Below are positions 17,547 to 26,079 of a stretch of DNA of 64,000 nt, piece after piece. Under the pieces are notes generated by a model that had not been told where the DNA came from, ran no database searches, and saw only the letters and a list, made by a program, of their open reading frames with translations. Location: NCBI RefSeq assembly GCF_002796985.1, contig NZ_PEKX01000006.1:83096-147095 (forward strand), given 5' to 3'. The position numbers and the translations under genes are program-made. Each line of letters begins with the position of its first letter. Position 1 is the first letter of the stretch. This DNA is from Pseudomonas sp. Its GTDB lineage: Bacteria; Pseudomonadota; Gammaproteobacteria; Pseudomonadales; Pseudomonadaceae.

Positions 17547-18644
17547 ATGCGCGCTCGTCAACTCGGCATCACCCTCGGCCTGGGCACGCCCGGCGAGTTC
17601 AACGCCATCACCGATGTGCCCGGCATCCGCGTCGGCCACAGCACCCTGATCGGCGAGCGTGACGGCAAGGCCGTGCGCACCGGGGTCACGGTAGTGCAAC
17701 CACGCGACGGCGCGGCGCGCCAGCAACCCTGCTTCGCCGGCTGCCACGTACTCAATGGCAACGGTGACGCCACCGGCCTTGAGTGGATTCGCGAGGCGGG
17801 GCTGCTGACCACGCCCATCGCCATCACCAATACGCACAGCGTGGGCGCGGTGCGCGATGCGTTGATCGCCGCCGAGCACGCCGAGCTGGCGGACCCGTCC
17901 GTCTACTGGTGCATGCCGGTGGTGATGGAGACCTACGACGGCCTACTCAACGACATCTGGGGCCAGCACGTTGGTGCCGAGCAGGTGCGCGAGGCGCTGG
18001 CGGCGGCTGAACCCGGCCCGGTGCGGGAAGGCCCGGTGGGTGGCGGCACGGGGATGATCTGCCACGAGTTCAAGGGCGGCATCGGCACCTCCTCGCGCAA
18101 GTTGCCGGCGGAGCAGGGCGGCTGGACGGTGGGCGCGCTGGTGCAGGCCAACCATGGTCAGCGCCGCGAATTGCGGGTGGATGGTTACCCGGTCGGCCGC
18201 CACCTGGGCGACCTGCCTTCGCCCTTCGCCGAGCAAGGTACGCCGGGCATGGGCTCCATCGTGGTGATCCTCGCCACCGACGCGCCGCTGCTGCCGCACC
18301 AGTGCCAGCGCCTGGCGCAGCGCGCTTCATTGGGGATCGCCCGTACCGGCGGTGGCACCGACGATTCCAGCGGCGACATCTTCCTCGCCTTCGCCACCGG
18401 TAATCGCGACCTGCCGCTGGCGGACTACGGGCGCAAGGACCTGCCGTTCACCACGGCCCTGGAGATGGTCAACAACGACCACATCTCGCCGCTGTTCGCG
18501 GCGGCAGCCGAGGCCGTGGAGGAAGCCATCGTCAACGCGCTGCTGGCCGGCAAGGACATGCGCACCGATGACGGCGTGCTGGTGCCGGCGCTGAGCGGGG
18601 AACGGTTGCTGGCGGCCCTGCGCGAAGTCGGTTGGAAGAGATGA
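17547..18644 (+). CDS. P1-family (DmpA-type) aminopeptidase / beta-peptidyl hydrolase
   Basis: The 365-residue Ntn-like hydrolase belongs to the DmpA / BapA family, which remove N-terminal residues from peptides, including D- or beta-amino acids. The family activates itself by cleaving before a serine. Here this is Gly236-Ser237 in TPGMGSIVVILATDAPL, so the alpha and beta chains would be ~236 and ~129 residues. ITDVPGIRVGH and the GGGTG segment are typical. It is coupled to the upstream permease (19-base gap, AAGGAG ribosome site) and is like PA1486. Confidence 0.88.
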   Translation: MRARQLGITLGLGTPGEFNAITDVPGIRVGHSTLIGERDGKAVRTGVTVVQPRDGAARQQPCFAGCHVLNGNGDATGLEWIREAGLLTTPIAITNTHSVGAVRDALIAAEHAELADPSVYWCMPVVMETYDGLLNDIWGQHVGAEQVREALAAAEPGPVREGPVGGGTGMICHEFKGGIGTSSRKLPAEQGGWTVGALVQANHGQRRELRVDGYPVGRHLGDLPSPFAEQGTPGMGSIVVILATDAPLLPHQCQRLAQRASLGIARTGGGTDDSSGDIFLAFATGNRDLPLADYGRKDLPFTTALEMVNNDHISPLFAAAAEAVEEAIVNALLAGKDMRTDDGVLVPALSGERLLAALREVGWKR

Positions 18645-18656
18645 CGTGACGCATTT

Positions 18657-18740
18657 GTAGGATGGAGCGAAGCGATACCCATTGATTGGCCCTGTGCCGA
18701 TGCAGCATGGGTATCGCTGCGCTGCGCTCCACCCATCCTG
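18657..18740. repeat. Dispersed palindromic repeat, family A, copy 3
   Basis: Same inverted arms as at 1102-1182. One arm contains a short internal GCTGC duplication (GCTGCGCTGCGCTCC). Confidence 0.8.
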
Positions 18741-18756
18741 CGAACAGCAATAAAAA

Positions 18757-18787
18757 AGCCGGAGCTGCTGGGCAGCTCCGGCTTTTG
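18757..18787. terminator. Bidirectional terminator
   Basis: A 12-bp stem (AGCCGGAGCTGC / GCAGCTCCGGCT) with a 3-nt loop has an A tract on one side and a T tract on the other. It lies between the P1 peptidase (+) and the sulfate-binding protein gene (-). Confidence 0.9.
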
Positions 18788-18805
18788 CCTTTCCCGTACC
18801 GCCGA

Positions 18806-19804
18806 TCAGTTCGGGGTGTAGATCTGGTCGAACACGCCACCGTCGGCGAAGTGGGTCTTCTGCACGGTGCGCCAGTCGCCGAAGGTCTTCACCACGGAGA
18901 AGAAGTCCACCTTCGGGAAGCGGTCGGAGAACTTGGCCAGCACTTCCGGATTGCGCGGGCGCAGGTAGTTGTTCGCGGCGATGGTCTGGCCTTCGTCGGA
19001 CCACAGGTACTTCAGGTAGGCCTCGGCCTCGGCGCGGGTGCCTTTCTTGTCGACCACCTTGTCGACAACGGCCACCGGCGGCTCGGCTTCGGCGGAGACG
19101 GTCGGGTAGACCACTTCGAAACCGCCACGGCCGAACTCGCGAGCGATCATTTCGGCTTCGTTTTCGAAGGTCACCAGCACGTCGCCGATCTGGTTCTGCA
19201 TGAAGGTGGTGGTCGCCGCGCGGCCGCCGGTATCCAGCACAGGGACGTTCTTGAACAGTTGGGCGACGAATGCCTTGGCCTTGGCTTCATCGGCACCGTG
19301 CTTCTGCGCGTAGCCCCAGGCAGAGAGGTAGGTGTAGCGGCCGTTGCCCGAGGTCTTCGGGTTCGGCACCACGACCTGCACGCCCGGTTTCACCAGGTCG
19401 TCCCAGTCCTTCAGGCCCTTGGGGTTGCCCTTGCGCACGATGAACACGGTGGCGGAGGTAAAGGGCGCGCTGTCGTTGGGCAGGCGGGTGGCCCAGTCCT
19501 TGGGCACCAGGCCGCCGTGGTCGGCCAGGGCGTCGATGTCGGTGGCCTGGTTCATGGTGATGACGTCGGCCGGCAGGCCGTCGATCACTGCGCGGGCCTG
19601 TTTGCTGGAACCGCCGTGGGACATCTGGATGGTGATCTTCTCGCCTTTCTCGGCCTGCCAGTGCTTCTGGAAGGCGGCGTTGTAATCCTTGTAGAAGTCG
19701 CGCATCACGTCGTAGGAGACGTTGAGCAGGGGCTGGGCGGCCTGGGCGGCGGAAGCCAGGGCGAGGCCGGCGGCCAGCAGCGAGGCGCTGAACAGACGTT
19801 TCAC
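18806..19804 (-). CDS. cysP: Periplasmic sulfate-binding protein
   Basis: The 332-residue product has a signal peptide (SASLLAAGLALASAAQA) and is the high-affinity sulfate receptor of an ABC importer (Sbp/CysP family). Family signatures are visible: LLNVSYDVMRDFYK, SHGGSSKQARAV (sulfate-contacting loop) and NPKTSGNGRYTYLSAWGYA. No cysT, cysW or cysA follows, so it must use a permease encoded elsewhere. The order next to a K+ channel gene matches PA1493, named cysP in P. aeruginosa. Sulfur-limitation control by CysB is expected, but no site was identified. Confidence 0.9.
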   Translation of the reverse strand: MKRLFSASLLAAGLALASAAQAAQPLLNVSYDVMRDFYKDYNAAFQKHWQAEKGEKITIQMSHGGSSKQARAVIDGLPADVITMNQATDIDALADHGGLVPKDWATRLPNDSAPFTSATVFIVRKGNPKGLKDWDDLVKPGVQVVVPNPKTSGNGRYTYLSAWGYAQKHGADEAKAKAFVAQLFKNVPVLDTGGRAATTTFMQNQIGDVLVTFENEAEMIAREFGRGGFEVVYPTVSAEAEPPVAVVDKVVDKKGTRAEAEAYLKYLWSDEGQTIAANNYLRPRNPEVLAKFSDRFPKVDFFSVVKTFGDWRTVQKTHFADGGVFDQIYTPN

Positions 19805-19886
19805 GAGCAGTTCCTTTTGGCAGTGTTGTTGGGTGTCGATTATGCCGGCAGGTTATATGGCACTTAAATACTTAAAGGCTATTTGC

Positions 19887-20756
19887 TTATTCGCTGGGCC
19901 GCGGAAAAAGTGCGTTGCCGCAACGCGAGCAGAATGCGGCTTCCGGCTCATGGCTGGTCTTGGCGCACGCCGGGCAGGGCTTGTCCAGTTGCCCCGGCGC
20001 GCGCTCCTGGCGCATGGCGTTGTGCAGTTCGGCACTGAAGATGCCGGTGGGCACGGCGATGATCGAGTAGCCGGTGAGCATGACCAGGCTGGCGATGGCC
20101 TGGCCCAGCGGGGTTTTCGGGGTGATGTCGCCGAAGCCCACGGTGGTCAGCGTGACGATGGCCCAATAGATGCCGCGCGGGATGCTGGTGAAGCCGTGCT
20201 CGGGGCCTTCGACTACGTACATCAGCGAGCCGAACACCGTCACCAGGCTCATCACCGAGACGAAGAACACCGTGATCTTCTGTCGGCTGCCGCGTAGCGC
20301 GGTGAGCAGGAAGTCGGCCTGGCGCAGGTACTGGCGCAGCTTGAGGATGCGGAAGATGCGCAGCACGCGGACCACCCGCACGGCCAGCAGGTACTGCGCG
20401 TTCGGGTAGAAGATGGCAACCACGCCGGGCACCACGGCCAGCAGGTCGATCAGCCCGTAGAAGCTCAGCGCGTAGCGCAGCGGCTTGGGGGAGCAGTACA
20501 GGCGCAGCAGGTATTCGATGAGGAACAGGCCGTTGATCACCCATTCGATGTCGCTGAGCAGGCTGCCGTAGGCAAGGCTGATGTCGTCGACGCTATCAAG
20601 GATCACCACCAGCAGGCTGGTGAGGATGACGATCAGCAATACGCTGTCGAAACGCCGGCCGGCGACGGTGTCGGATTGGAAGATGATGACGTAGAGGCGC
20701 TGGCGCCAGCGGGGGGAATCGGCCATGGGGGAATCCACGTCAGGGGATTCAGACAC
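19887..20756 (-). CDS. Voltage-gated-type potassium channel with C-terminal zinc ribbon
   Basis: The 289-residue protein has six transmembrane helices. S4 is arginine-rich (RVVRVLRIFRILKLRQYLR, 127-145), and the pore loop carries the K+ filter TVGFGD at 205-210. The C-terminus has a short zinc-ribbon-like module (CPAC near 261, then CSRCG) that is unusual for a channel. The start is a GTG at 20756 with a weak ribosome site; an ATG ten codons later is possible. The position between cysP and later pykF resembles PA1496. Confidence 0.88.
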   Translation of the reverse strand: MSESPDVDSPMADSPRWRQRLYVIIFQSDTVAGRRFDSVLLIVILTSLLVVILDSVDDISLAYGSLLSDIEWVINGLFLIEYLLRLYCSPKPLRYALSFYGLIDLLAVVPGVVAIFYPNAQYLLAVRVVRVLRIFRILKLRQYLRQADFLLTALRGSRQKITVFFVSVMSLVTVFGSLMYVVEGPEHGFTSIPRGIYWAIVTLTTVGFGDITPKTPLGQAIASLVMLTGYSIIAVPTGIFSAELHNAMRQERAPGQLDKPCPACAKTSHEPEAAFCSRCGNALFPRPSE

Positions 20757-20816
20757 CTTAGCCGAGATGCGCGGGGGCAGCCGTAGCCGCCCCCGCGCGC
20801 GTTTGAGAATGTCAGG

Positions 20817-22061
20817 TCAGGCGCGCTCGCCGGCCGGCGGCTCGTCCACGTCGCCCTCGGCCAGGCAGGCCGCGGCGGTGAACAGCACGTCGGTGGAGGA
20901 GTTCAGCGCGGTTTCGGCGGAATCCTGGAGGATGCCGATGATGAAGCCGACCGCCACCACCTGCATCGCCACTTCGCTGGAAATACCGAACAGGCCGCAG
21001 GCCAGCGGGATCAGCAGCAGCGAGCCGCCAGCCACGCCGGATGCGCCGCAGGCGCAGACCGAGGCGACCACGCTGAGCAGGATGGCGGTGGGCAGGTCCA
21101 CGTCGATGCCGAGGGTGTGCACCGCCGCGAGGGTCAGCACGCTGATGGTGATCGCCGCGCCGGCCATGTTGATGGTGGCGCCCAGCGGGATCGACACCGA
21201 GTAGGTGTCCTCGTGCAGGCCCAGGCGTTCGCACAGTTGCAGGTTGACCGGGATGTTGGCCGCCGAGCTGCGGGTGAAGAAGGCGGTGATGCCGCTCTCG
21301 CGCAGGCACGTCAGCACCAGCGGGTAAGGGTTGCGACGGAGCTTGGTGAAGACGATCAGCGGGTTGACCACCAGCGCAACGAACAGCATGCAGCCCAGCA
21401 GCACGGCCAGCAGGTGCAGGTAGCCGAGCAGTGCGTCGAAACCGGATTCGGCAATGGTGCCGGCCACCAGGCCGAAGATGCCCAGCGGGGCGAAGGCGAT
21501 CACCACACGGACGATCAGGGTCACGCCACTGGCCATGTCATCGAGCAGGTCGCGGGTGCTCTGGCGAGCGTGGCGCAGGGCGATGCCCAGCCCGATGGCC
21601 CAGGCCAGGATGGCGATGAAGTCCGCCTCCAGCAGTGCCTTCACCGGGTTGGTGGTGACGCTGAACAGCAGCGAGCGCATGACTTCGCCGATGCCGCCGG
21701 GTGGCGACAGTTCACTGGCCGGCGCGTGCAGCACCAGGGTGGACGGAAAGGTGAAACTGGCGATCACCGCGACCACGGCTGCCGCGAAGGTGCCGATCAG
21801 GTACAGCAGCAGGATTGGCCGGATATGGGTGCGCTGGCCCTGCTTGTGGTTGGCGATGGAAGCCATCACCAACACCAGTACGAGCACTGGTGCCACGGCC
21901 TTCAGGGCGGAGATGAACAGCTTGCCGAGCAAGCCGACGGCTACGGCGCCTTGCGGCCAGAGCACGGCGAGGGCAATGCCGCAGAGCATGCCGATGAAGA
22001 TCCGCAGGACCAGGCTGGTGCGCTTGAGCCGCTGCAGGAGGGTGGGAGCTGGAAGCGTCAT
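20817..22061 (-). CDS. sstT: Na+/serine-threonine symporter SstT
   Basis: The 414-residue inner-membrane transporter of the DAACS family has exactly the length of E. coli SstT. FTRSSAANIPVN is the re-entrant loop, SIPLGATINMAGAA replaces the NxDGT-type substrate motif of glutamate and dicarboxylate relatives, and ASGVAGGSLLLIP is the second hairpin. The ATG at 22061 has GAAAG upstream; longer frames extend into non-coding DNA. It is a single gene. Confidence 0.9.
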   Translation of the reverse strand: MTLPAPTLLQRLKRTSLVLRIFIGMLCGIALAVLWPQGAVAVGLLGKLFISALKAVAPVLVLVLVMASIANHKQGQRTHIRPILLLYLIGTFAAAVVAVIASFTFPSTLVLHAPASELSPPGGIGEVMRSLLFSVTTNPVKALLEADFIAILAWAIGLGIALRHARQSTRDLLDDMASGVTLIVRVVIAFAPLGIFGLVAGTIAESGFDALLGYLHLLAVLLGCMLFVALVVNPLIVFTKLRRNPYPLVLTCLRESGITAFFTRSSAANIPVNLQLCERLGLHEDTYSVSIPLGATINMAGAAITISVLTLAAVHTLGIDVDLPTAILLSVVASVCACGASGVAGGSLLLIPLACGLFGISSEVAMQVVAVGFIIGILQDSAETALNSSTDVLFTAAACLAEGDVDEPPAGERA

Positions 22062-22258
22062 GGCATCTTTCGCTGCTGGAAGTGGGATCGCACAGGGTGC
22101 GAAAGGTCGCGGATTATGCCGTCTGATGCCGGGAAATGCGCGGTTACCCGTCGATTGAACGGTCCACTTGCGTTTCGGCAGGTGTCGGGTTGCAGTCTGA
22201 GTGTGCGAGCTTGGGCCGGCATTGATCCATGCCGGTCGCCTTGGCAATAGGCTGGCTC

Positions 22259-23113
22259 TCAGCCGAGTTCGACGAAGGCTTCCGGGTCCAGGTCGATGGC
22301 GGCGACCCGCTGCACGGCGCCGCGCATGGTGACCTGGAAGTCATCCTCGACGCGGATTTTCAGGCGACCGCCGGCCAGTTGCAGGTCGATGTGCTCGTCG
22401 CACAGGCCGAGTCGGCGCGCCACCGAGGCTGCTGCGCAACTGCTGGTCCCCGAGGAGAGCGTGTAGCCCGCGCCGCGCTCCCAGATTTCCACACGCAGGG
22501 CGTTGCGGGACAGCCACTGGACGAACTGCACATTGGTGCGCCGGGGGAACAGTGGGTGGTTTTCCAGCAGCGGGCCGAGGCGGCAGGCCAGCTCGCGGCT
22601 GGTCTGCTCGACGAACACCACGCAGTGCGGGTTGCCCATGGAGACGGCGTTGATCTTCAGCGCCACGCCGTCGACTTCCAGTGGTCCATTGATTTCCAGG
22701 GGATAGTCCAGCGCCTCGGGGGCGTCGATCAGCACCGGAATCTTCGCGCAGGAAAACTCGGCCCGGCCCATGGACACCTCCACGGTGCGGCCCTCATCGA
22801 ACACCTGGCTGGTGACGGTGCCGCCGGCGGTGACGATGGCGAACGGCTGGTCGGCGACCAGCCCGCCGTCCCACAGGTAGCGGGAGAAGATGCGCAGGCC
22901 GTTGCCGCTCTTCTCCGCTTCGGAGCCGTCGGGGTTGAGGATGCGCAGGCCGAAGGCGTTGTCCGTGTGATTCGCCACCAGGATGCCATCGGAGCCGATG
23001 CCGTGGTGGCGGTCGCAGACGCGGCCGATCTGTGCCGCGCTCAGGGTGAATGGCGCGGTGCCGGCGTAGACCAGATAGTCGTTACCCAGGGCCTGGTATT
23101 TCACGAAGTTCAT
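22259..23113 (-). CDS. Diaminopimelate-epimerase-fold protein lacking both catalytic cysteines
   Basis: The 284-residue protein has the whole DapF fold signature: N-terminal MNFVKYQALGNDYLV, RILNPDGSEAE, VSMGNPHCVVFV and a C-terminal ERGAGYTLSSGT-SSCAA. True DapF uses two Cys as acid and base. Here the first (the C of CGNGAR) is Ser69 in KSGNGLR, and the second (the C of ACGSGA) is Ser221. The glutamate of the GAGET motif is Tyr217. It is therefore unlikely to be the housekeeping DapF, which should be encoded elsewhere. It could be a racemase for another substrate, a dehydratase-type enzyme or a non-catalytic protein. It sits head-to-tail with the urea transporter (32-base gap). Confidence 0.82.
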   Translation of the reverse strand: MNFVKYQALGNDYLVYAGTAPFTLSAAQIGRVCDRHHGIGSDGILVANHTDNAFGLRILNPDGSEAEKSGNGLRIFSRYLWDGGLVADQPFAIVTAGGTVTSQVFDEGRTVEVSMGRAEFSCAKIPVLIDAPEALDYPLEINGPLEVDGVALKINAVSMGNPHCVVFVEQTSRELACRLGPLLENHPLFPRRTNVQFVQWLSRNALRVEIWERGAGYTLSSGTSSCAAASVARRLGLCDEHIDLQLAGGRLKIRVEDDFQVTMRGAVQRVAAIDLDPEAFVELG

Positions 23114-23145
23114 CGCCGCGATCCGTCGCCGAAAGATGAATCCGA

Positions 23146-24063
23146 CTATACACGCGGCTCGCTGTTTTCCCTTCCCAGGTTATGCAGCAGCGCTTCCAGC
23201 GCGCGCTGGCCGAGGATGACCAGCCAGCAGGCGAGGATGAAGGGCGCAGTGAACGCGGGCAGGCCGACGAGGGCGAAACAGGGTTGCAGCAGCACCGCCA
23301 GGGCAATGCCGCACAGTGGCGCCAGCGGGCTGCGGAAGCGCAGCGACAGGGCTATGCCGGCCAGCGCGCCGTTCAGGCCGAGCAGCCCGGCCTGCGCCGA
23401 GGCGGCCGGCAGGTCGAACAGCGGTGCCATGGCCAGTGCTCCGGCGGCGCCGGCCAACGCCCAGAAGGCGGCGCGACGTTCCACCAGCAGCAGGCCGAGG
23501 GCGATGGTCAGGCCGGCGAGTGGTTCGCCGAGGAAGATCACTTCGCCGAAGCCCTGCGCGGTCGAGTCCAGCAGCGGATTGGCCACGCCGCAGGACAGGC
23601 AGGCGATGCCGCTCGCTGGTGCAAGGCCGAGCGCCTTGCCCAGCGCTACCGAGACCCAGCCCAGCAGCACGAAGGCCGAGGTATAGGCCGGCAGGCCGAA
23701 GCGCCGGCGCGACTGGCGCAGCAGCACGGCCTGCACGGCGACGCTGGTGAGGATGGCGGCGACGCTGAGCATCACCAGCCCCAGCGACCACTGGAACTGG
23801 AAGGGCAGCAGCAGGCCGATGAGGATCGGGTTGTAGTCGTGCAGGCCGGCGTCGATATCTGCCTGCGATTCACGCACGAAGCGCGCAGTGAGCGGGCCGA
23901 GCAGCGCACCCAGCAGTGCGCCGGGCAGCAGGTGCGGGGCGGACCAGGCGATGGTCAGCAGCAGGATCAGGCCGAAACGGGCGTCGGCCTGCAGGTAGAT
24001 CTGGCCGAAGCCGATCAGCCGGGTACGGAGCTGCTGTTTCGGGGGGAACGGGTTCAGGGGCAT
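23146..24063 (-). CDS. Urea transporter (UT/Yut family)
   Basis: The 305-residue protein belongs to the urea channel family (compare bacterial dvUT and ApUT). It consists of two similar halves of hydrophobic helices. The first half carries DYNPILIGLLLPFQF and the second LLGLNGALAGIALSL, the paired urea-channel signatures; LSCGVANPLLD also fits. No urease gene lies in the window. The start at MPLNPFPPK is the first Met with sensible helices after it but has no clear ribosome site, so the N-terminus is uncertain. Confidence 0.83.
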   Translation of the reverse strand: MPLNPFPPKQQLRTRLIGFGQIYLQADARFGLILLLTIAWSAPHLLPGALLGALLGPLTARFVRESQADIDAGLHDYNPILIGLLLPFQFQWSLGLVMLSVAAILTSVAVQAVLLRQSRRRFGLPAYTSAFVLLGWVSVALGKALGLAPASGIACLSCGVANPLLDSTAQGFGEVIFLGEPLAGLTIALGLLLVERRAAFWALAGAAGALAMAPLFDLPAASAQAGLLGLNGALAGIALSLRFRSPLAPLCGIALAVLLQPCFALVGLPAFTAPFILACWLVILGQRALEALLHNLGRENSEPRV

Positions 24064-24648
24064 GTTGGTTCTGGGCAGTTGAAAGTGACTCCGCAGCGCC
24101 TCGTTGGGTGTAGGGCATCGAGGCCCCATCGGCGGGCGCTGCGTGAGAACCTTGTGACGCCGCCATACGGAGCCGCGCCACGGGTCTGGAAAAAGAAAAG
24201 AGGCTGCCCGCGGGATCACCGCGAACAGCCTCGAAAATCCATGGCCAGCATTGGGAGTTGCTGCGTGGGGGCCATGGACCGACAAGCATTCGGTACTCGT
24301 GTTTCTGCTGCTGAAGCACTCAGTAGCAAGGTCAATCCCGGACGGACGGGGACGCGGCCCCGTATTCCCGGCCCCGTCCGTCCGGAAGTGACTCGGTGCG
24401 GAGGCACGCGCGGTGGCGTGGCTCCTGAACTCGGTGTTTCTCCTGCCAGCCTGCTTTCCCTCACCCCAGCCCTGGCTGCGCGCCCCTCTCAGAGGGATAG
24501 GGGGCCGTTCGGTGTGGCTATCAGTCCGGTGCTACCCGGTACGTTCAGGCTGCGCGGTATTTCAAGGAGCGCCACACTTGCCGGCGACTCCGATCAGCTC
24601 TCTCTCCCGCTTGCGGGAGAGGGTTGGAGTGAGGGGCTCTGGCTTTTC
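24064..24648. other. Intergenic region rich in inverted repeats
   Basis: No gene is supported. A compound hairpin (GAGGCTG ... CAGCCTC around an inner CGCGG / CCGCG) spans 24204-24235. A perfect 14-bp inverted repeat (CCGGACGGACGGGG / CCCCGTCCGTCCGG) has arms at 24338-24351 and 24372-24385. Near 24600-24636 is a CTCTCCCGC-TTGCGGGAGAG type element, also seen at 29432-29467. The last probably helps end pykF transcription on the minus strand. Confidence 0.6.
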
Positions 24649-26079
24649 TTAAGCCCCCAATGCCGGTGCTACGGTCTCGATCCGCAGCATGTTGGTGCTG
24701 CCCGGCTGGCCGAAGGGCACGCCGGCGGTGATCACCACAGTGTCGCCACGGCGCGCCATGCGCTGGGCCAGGGCGATGTCCAGGGCGGTGGAGCAGATCT
24801 CGTCGACATGGGCGAGCTGCGCGTTGACCACCGAATGGACGCCCCAGGCCACGGTCAGGCGGCGGGCGGATTTCAGTTGCGGGGTCAGGCTGAGGATCGG
24901 TGCCTTGGGCCGTTCGCGGGAGGCGCGCAGGGTCGAGGCGCCGGACTCGGTGTAGTTCACCAGCACCGCCACCGGCAGGATGCGGCTGATCCGGCGGATC
25001 GCGCAGCTGATGGCGTCGGACACGGTGGCGTCCGGCTCGGCACGGTTGAGCTCCAGCTGGGCCTGATAGTCCGGCTCGGCTTCGACCTGGCGGATGATCT
25101 TCGCCATCATTTCCACCGATTCGCGCGGGTATTGGCCCGAGGCGCTCTCGGCGCTGAGCATCACGCAGTCCGCGCCTTCGCTGACGGCGTTGGCAACGTC
25201 GGTCACCTCGGCGCGGGTCGGCGCCGGGGAGAAACGCATCGATTCGAGCATCTGGGTCGCCACCACCACCGGACGGCCGAGCTGGCGGCAGACCTGGATG
25301 ATGCGCTTCTGGATGCCCGGCACGCTCTCGGCCGGCATCTCCACGCCGAGGTCGCCACGGGCGACCATGATCGCGTCGGACAGCTTCGCGATGGCTTCGA
25401 TGGACTGCACCGCCGAGGGCTTCTCGATCTTGGCCATGAGGAAGGCCTTGTCACCGATCAGCTCGCGGGCTTCCTCGATGTCTTCGGGGCGCTGCACGAA
25501 GGACAGGGCTACCCAGTCCACGCCCAGCTCCAGGCCGAAGGTCAGGTCGCGGCGATCCTTGGCGGTCAGCGGGCTGAGCTTGAGCACCGCTTCCGGGACG
25601 TTGACGCCCTTGCGGTCGGACAGCTCGCCGCTGTTCATCACGCGGGTCTCGATGGCATCGCTGTGGGCGTTGAGCACCTGCAGGCGAATCTTGCCGTCGT
25701 CCAGCAGCAGGCTCATGCCCGGCTCCAGCGCCTGGATGATTTCCGGGTGGGGCAGGGTGACGCGCTTGTCGTCGCCTGGTGCGTCGTTCAGGTCGAGAGT
25801 GAAGGTCTGGCCCTTCTGCAGTTGTACCGCGCCCTCGGCGAAACGACCCACGCGCAGCTTCGGCCCTTGCAGGTCCATGAGGATGCCGATGGGGTAGTTC
25901 AGCTCGGCTTCCACTTCACGTACCCAGGCGAAACGCTGGGCGTGGTCGCTGTACTCGCCGTGGCTGAAGTTCAGGCGGAACAGGTTGGCGCCGGCTTCCA
26001 CCAGGGCGCGGATGTCGTCGCGGCTTTTGATCGCCGGGCCCAGGGTGGCGAGAATCTTTACTTTCTTGTCAGGGGTCAT
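24649..26079 (-). CDS. pykF: Pyruvate kinase PykF
   Basis: The 476-residue cytosolic enzyme converts phosphoenolpyruvate and ADP to pyruvate and ATP. KILATLGPA near the N-terminus, NFSHGEY, MDLQGPKLR and the active-site stretch LMAKIEKPSAV (catalytic Lys) are present, followed by MVARGDLGVEMP and VATQMLESM. Its ATG overlaps the stop codon of the upstream glycerate kinase gene. This pairing puts pyruvate kinase at the end of the glyoxylate / glycerate route in one operon, as in PA1498-PA1502. The product is PykF-type (type I), distinct from PykA. Confidence 0.95.
   Translation of the reverse strand: MTPDKKVKILATLGPAIKSRDDIRALVEAGANLFRLNFSHGEYSDHAQRFAWVREVEAELNYPIGILMDLQGPKLRVGRFAEGAVQLQKGQTFTLDLNDAPGDDKRVTLPHPEIIQALEPGMSLLLDDGKIRLQVLNAHSDAIETRVMNSGELSDRKGVNVPEAVLKLSPLTAKDRRDLTFGLELGVDWVALSFVQRPEDIEEARELIGDKAFLMAKIEKPSAVQSIEAIAKLSDAIMVARGDLGVEMPAESVPGIQKRIIQVCRQLGRPVVVATQMLESMRFSPAPTRAEVTDVANAVSEGADCVMLSAESASGQYPRESVEMMAKIIRQVEAEPDYQAQLELNRAEPDATVSDAISCAIRRISRILPVAVLVNYTESGASTLRASRERPKAPILSLTPQLKSARRLTVAWGVHSVVNAQLAHVDEICSTALDIALAQRMARRGDTVVITAGVPFGQPGSTNMLRIETVAPALGA

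Noticed and set aside
24199..24636. Possible CRISPR or direct-repeat array
   Set aside because: The repeats are inverted, single-copy hairpins without regular spacers.
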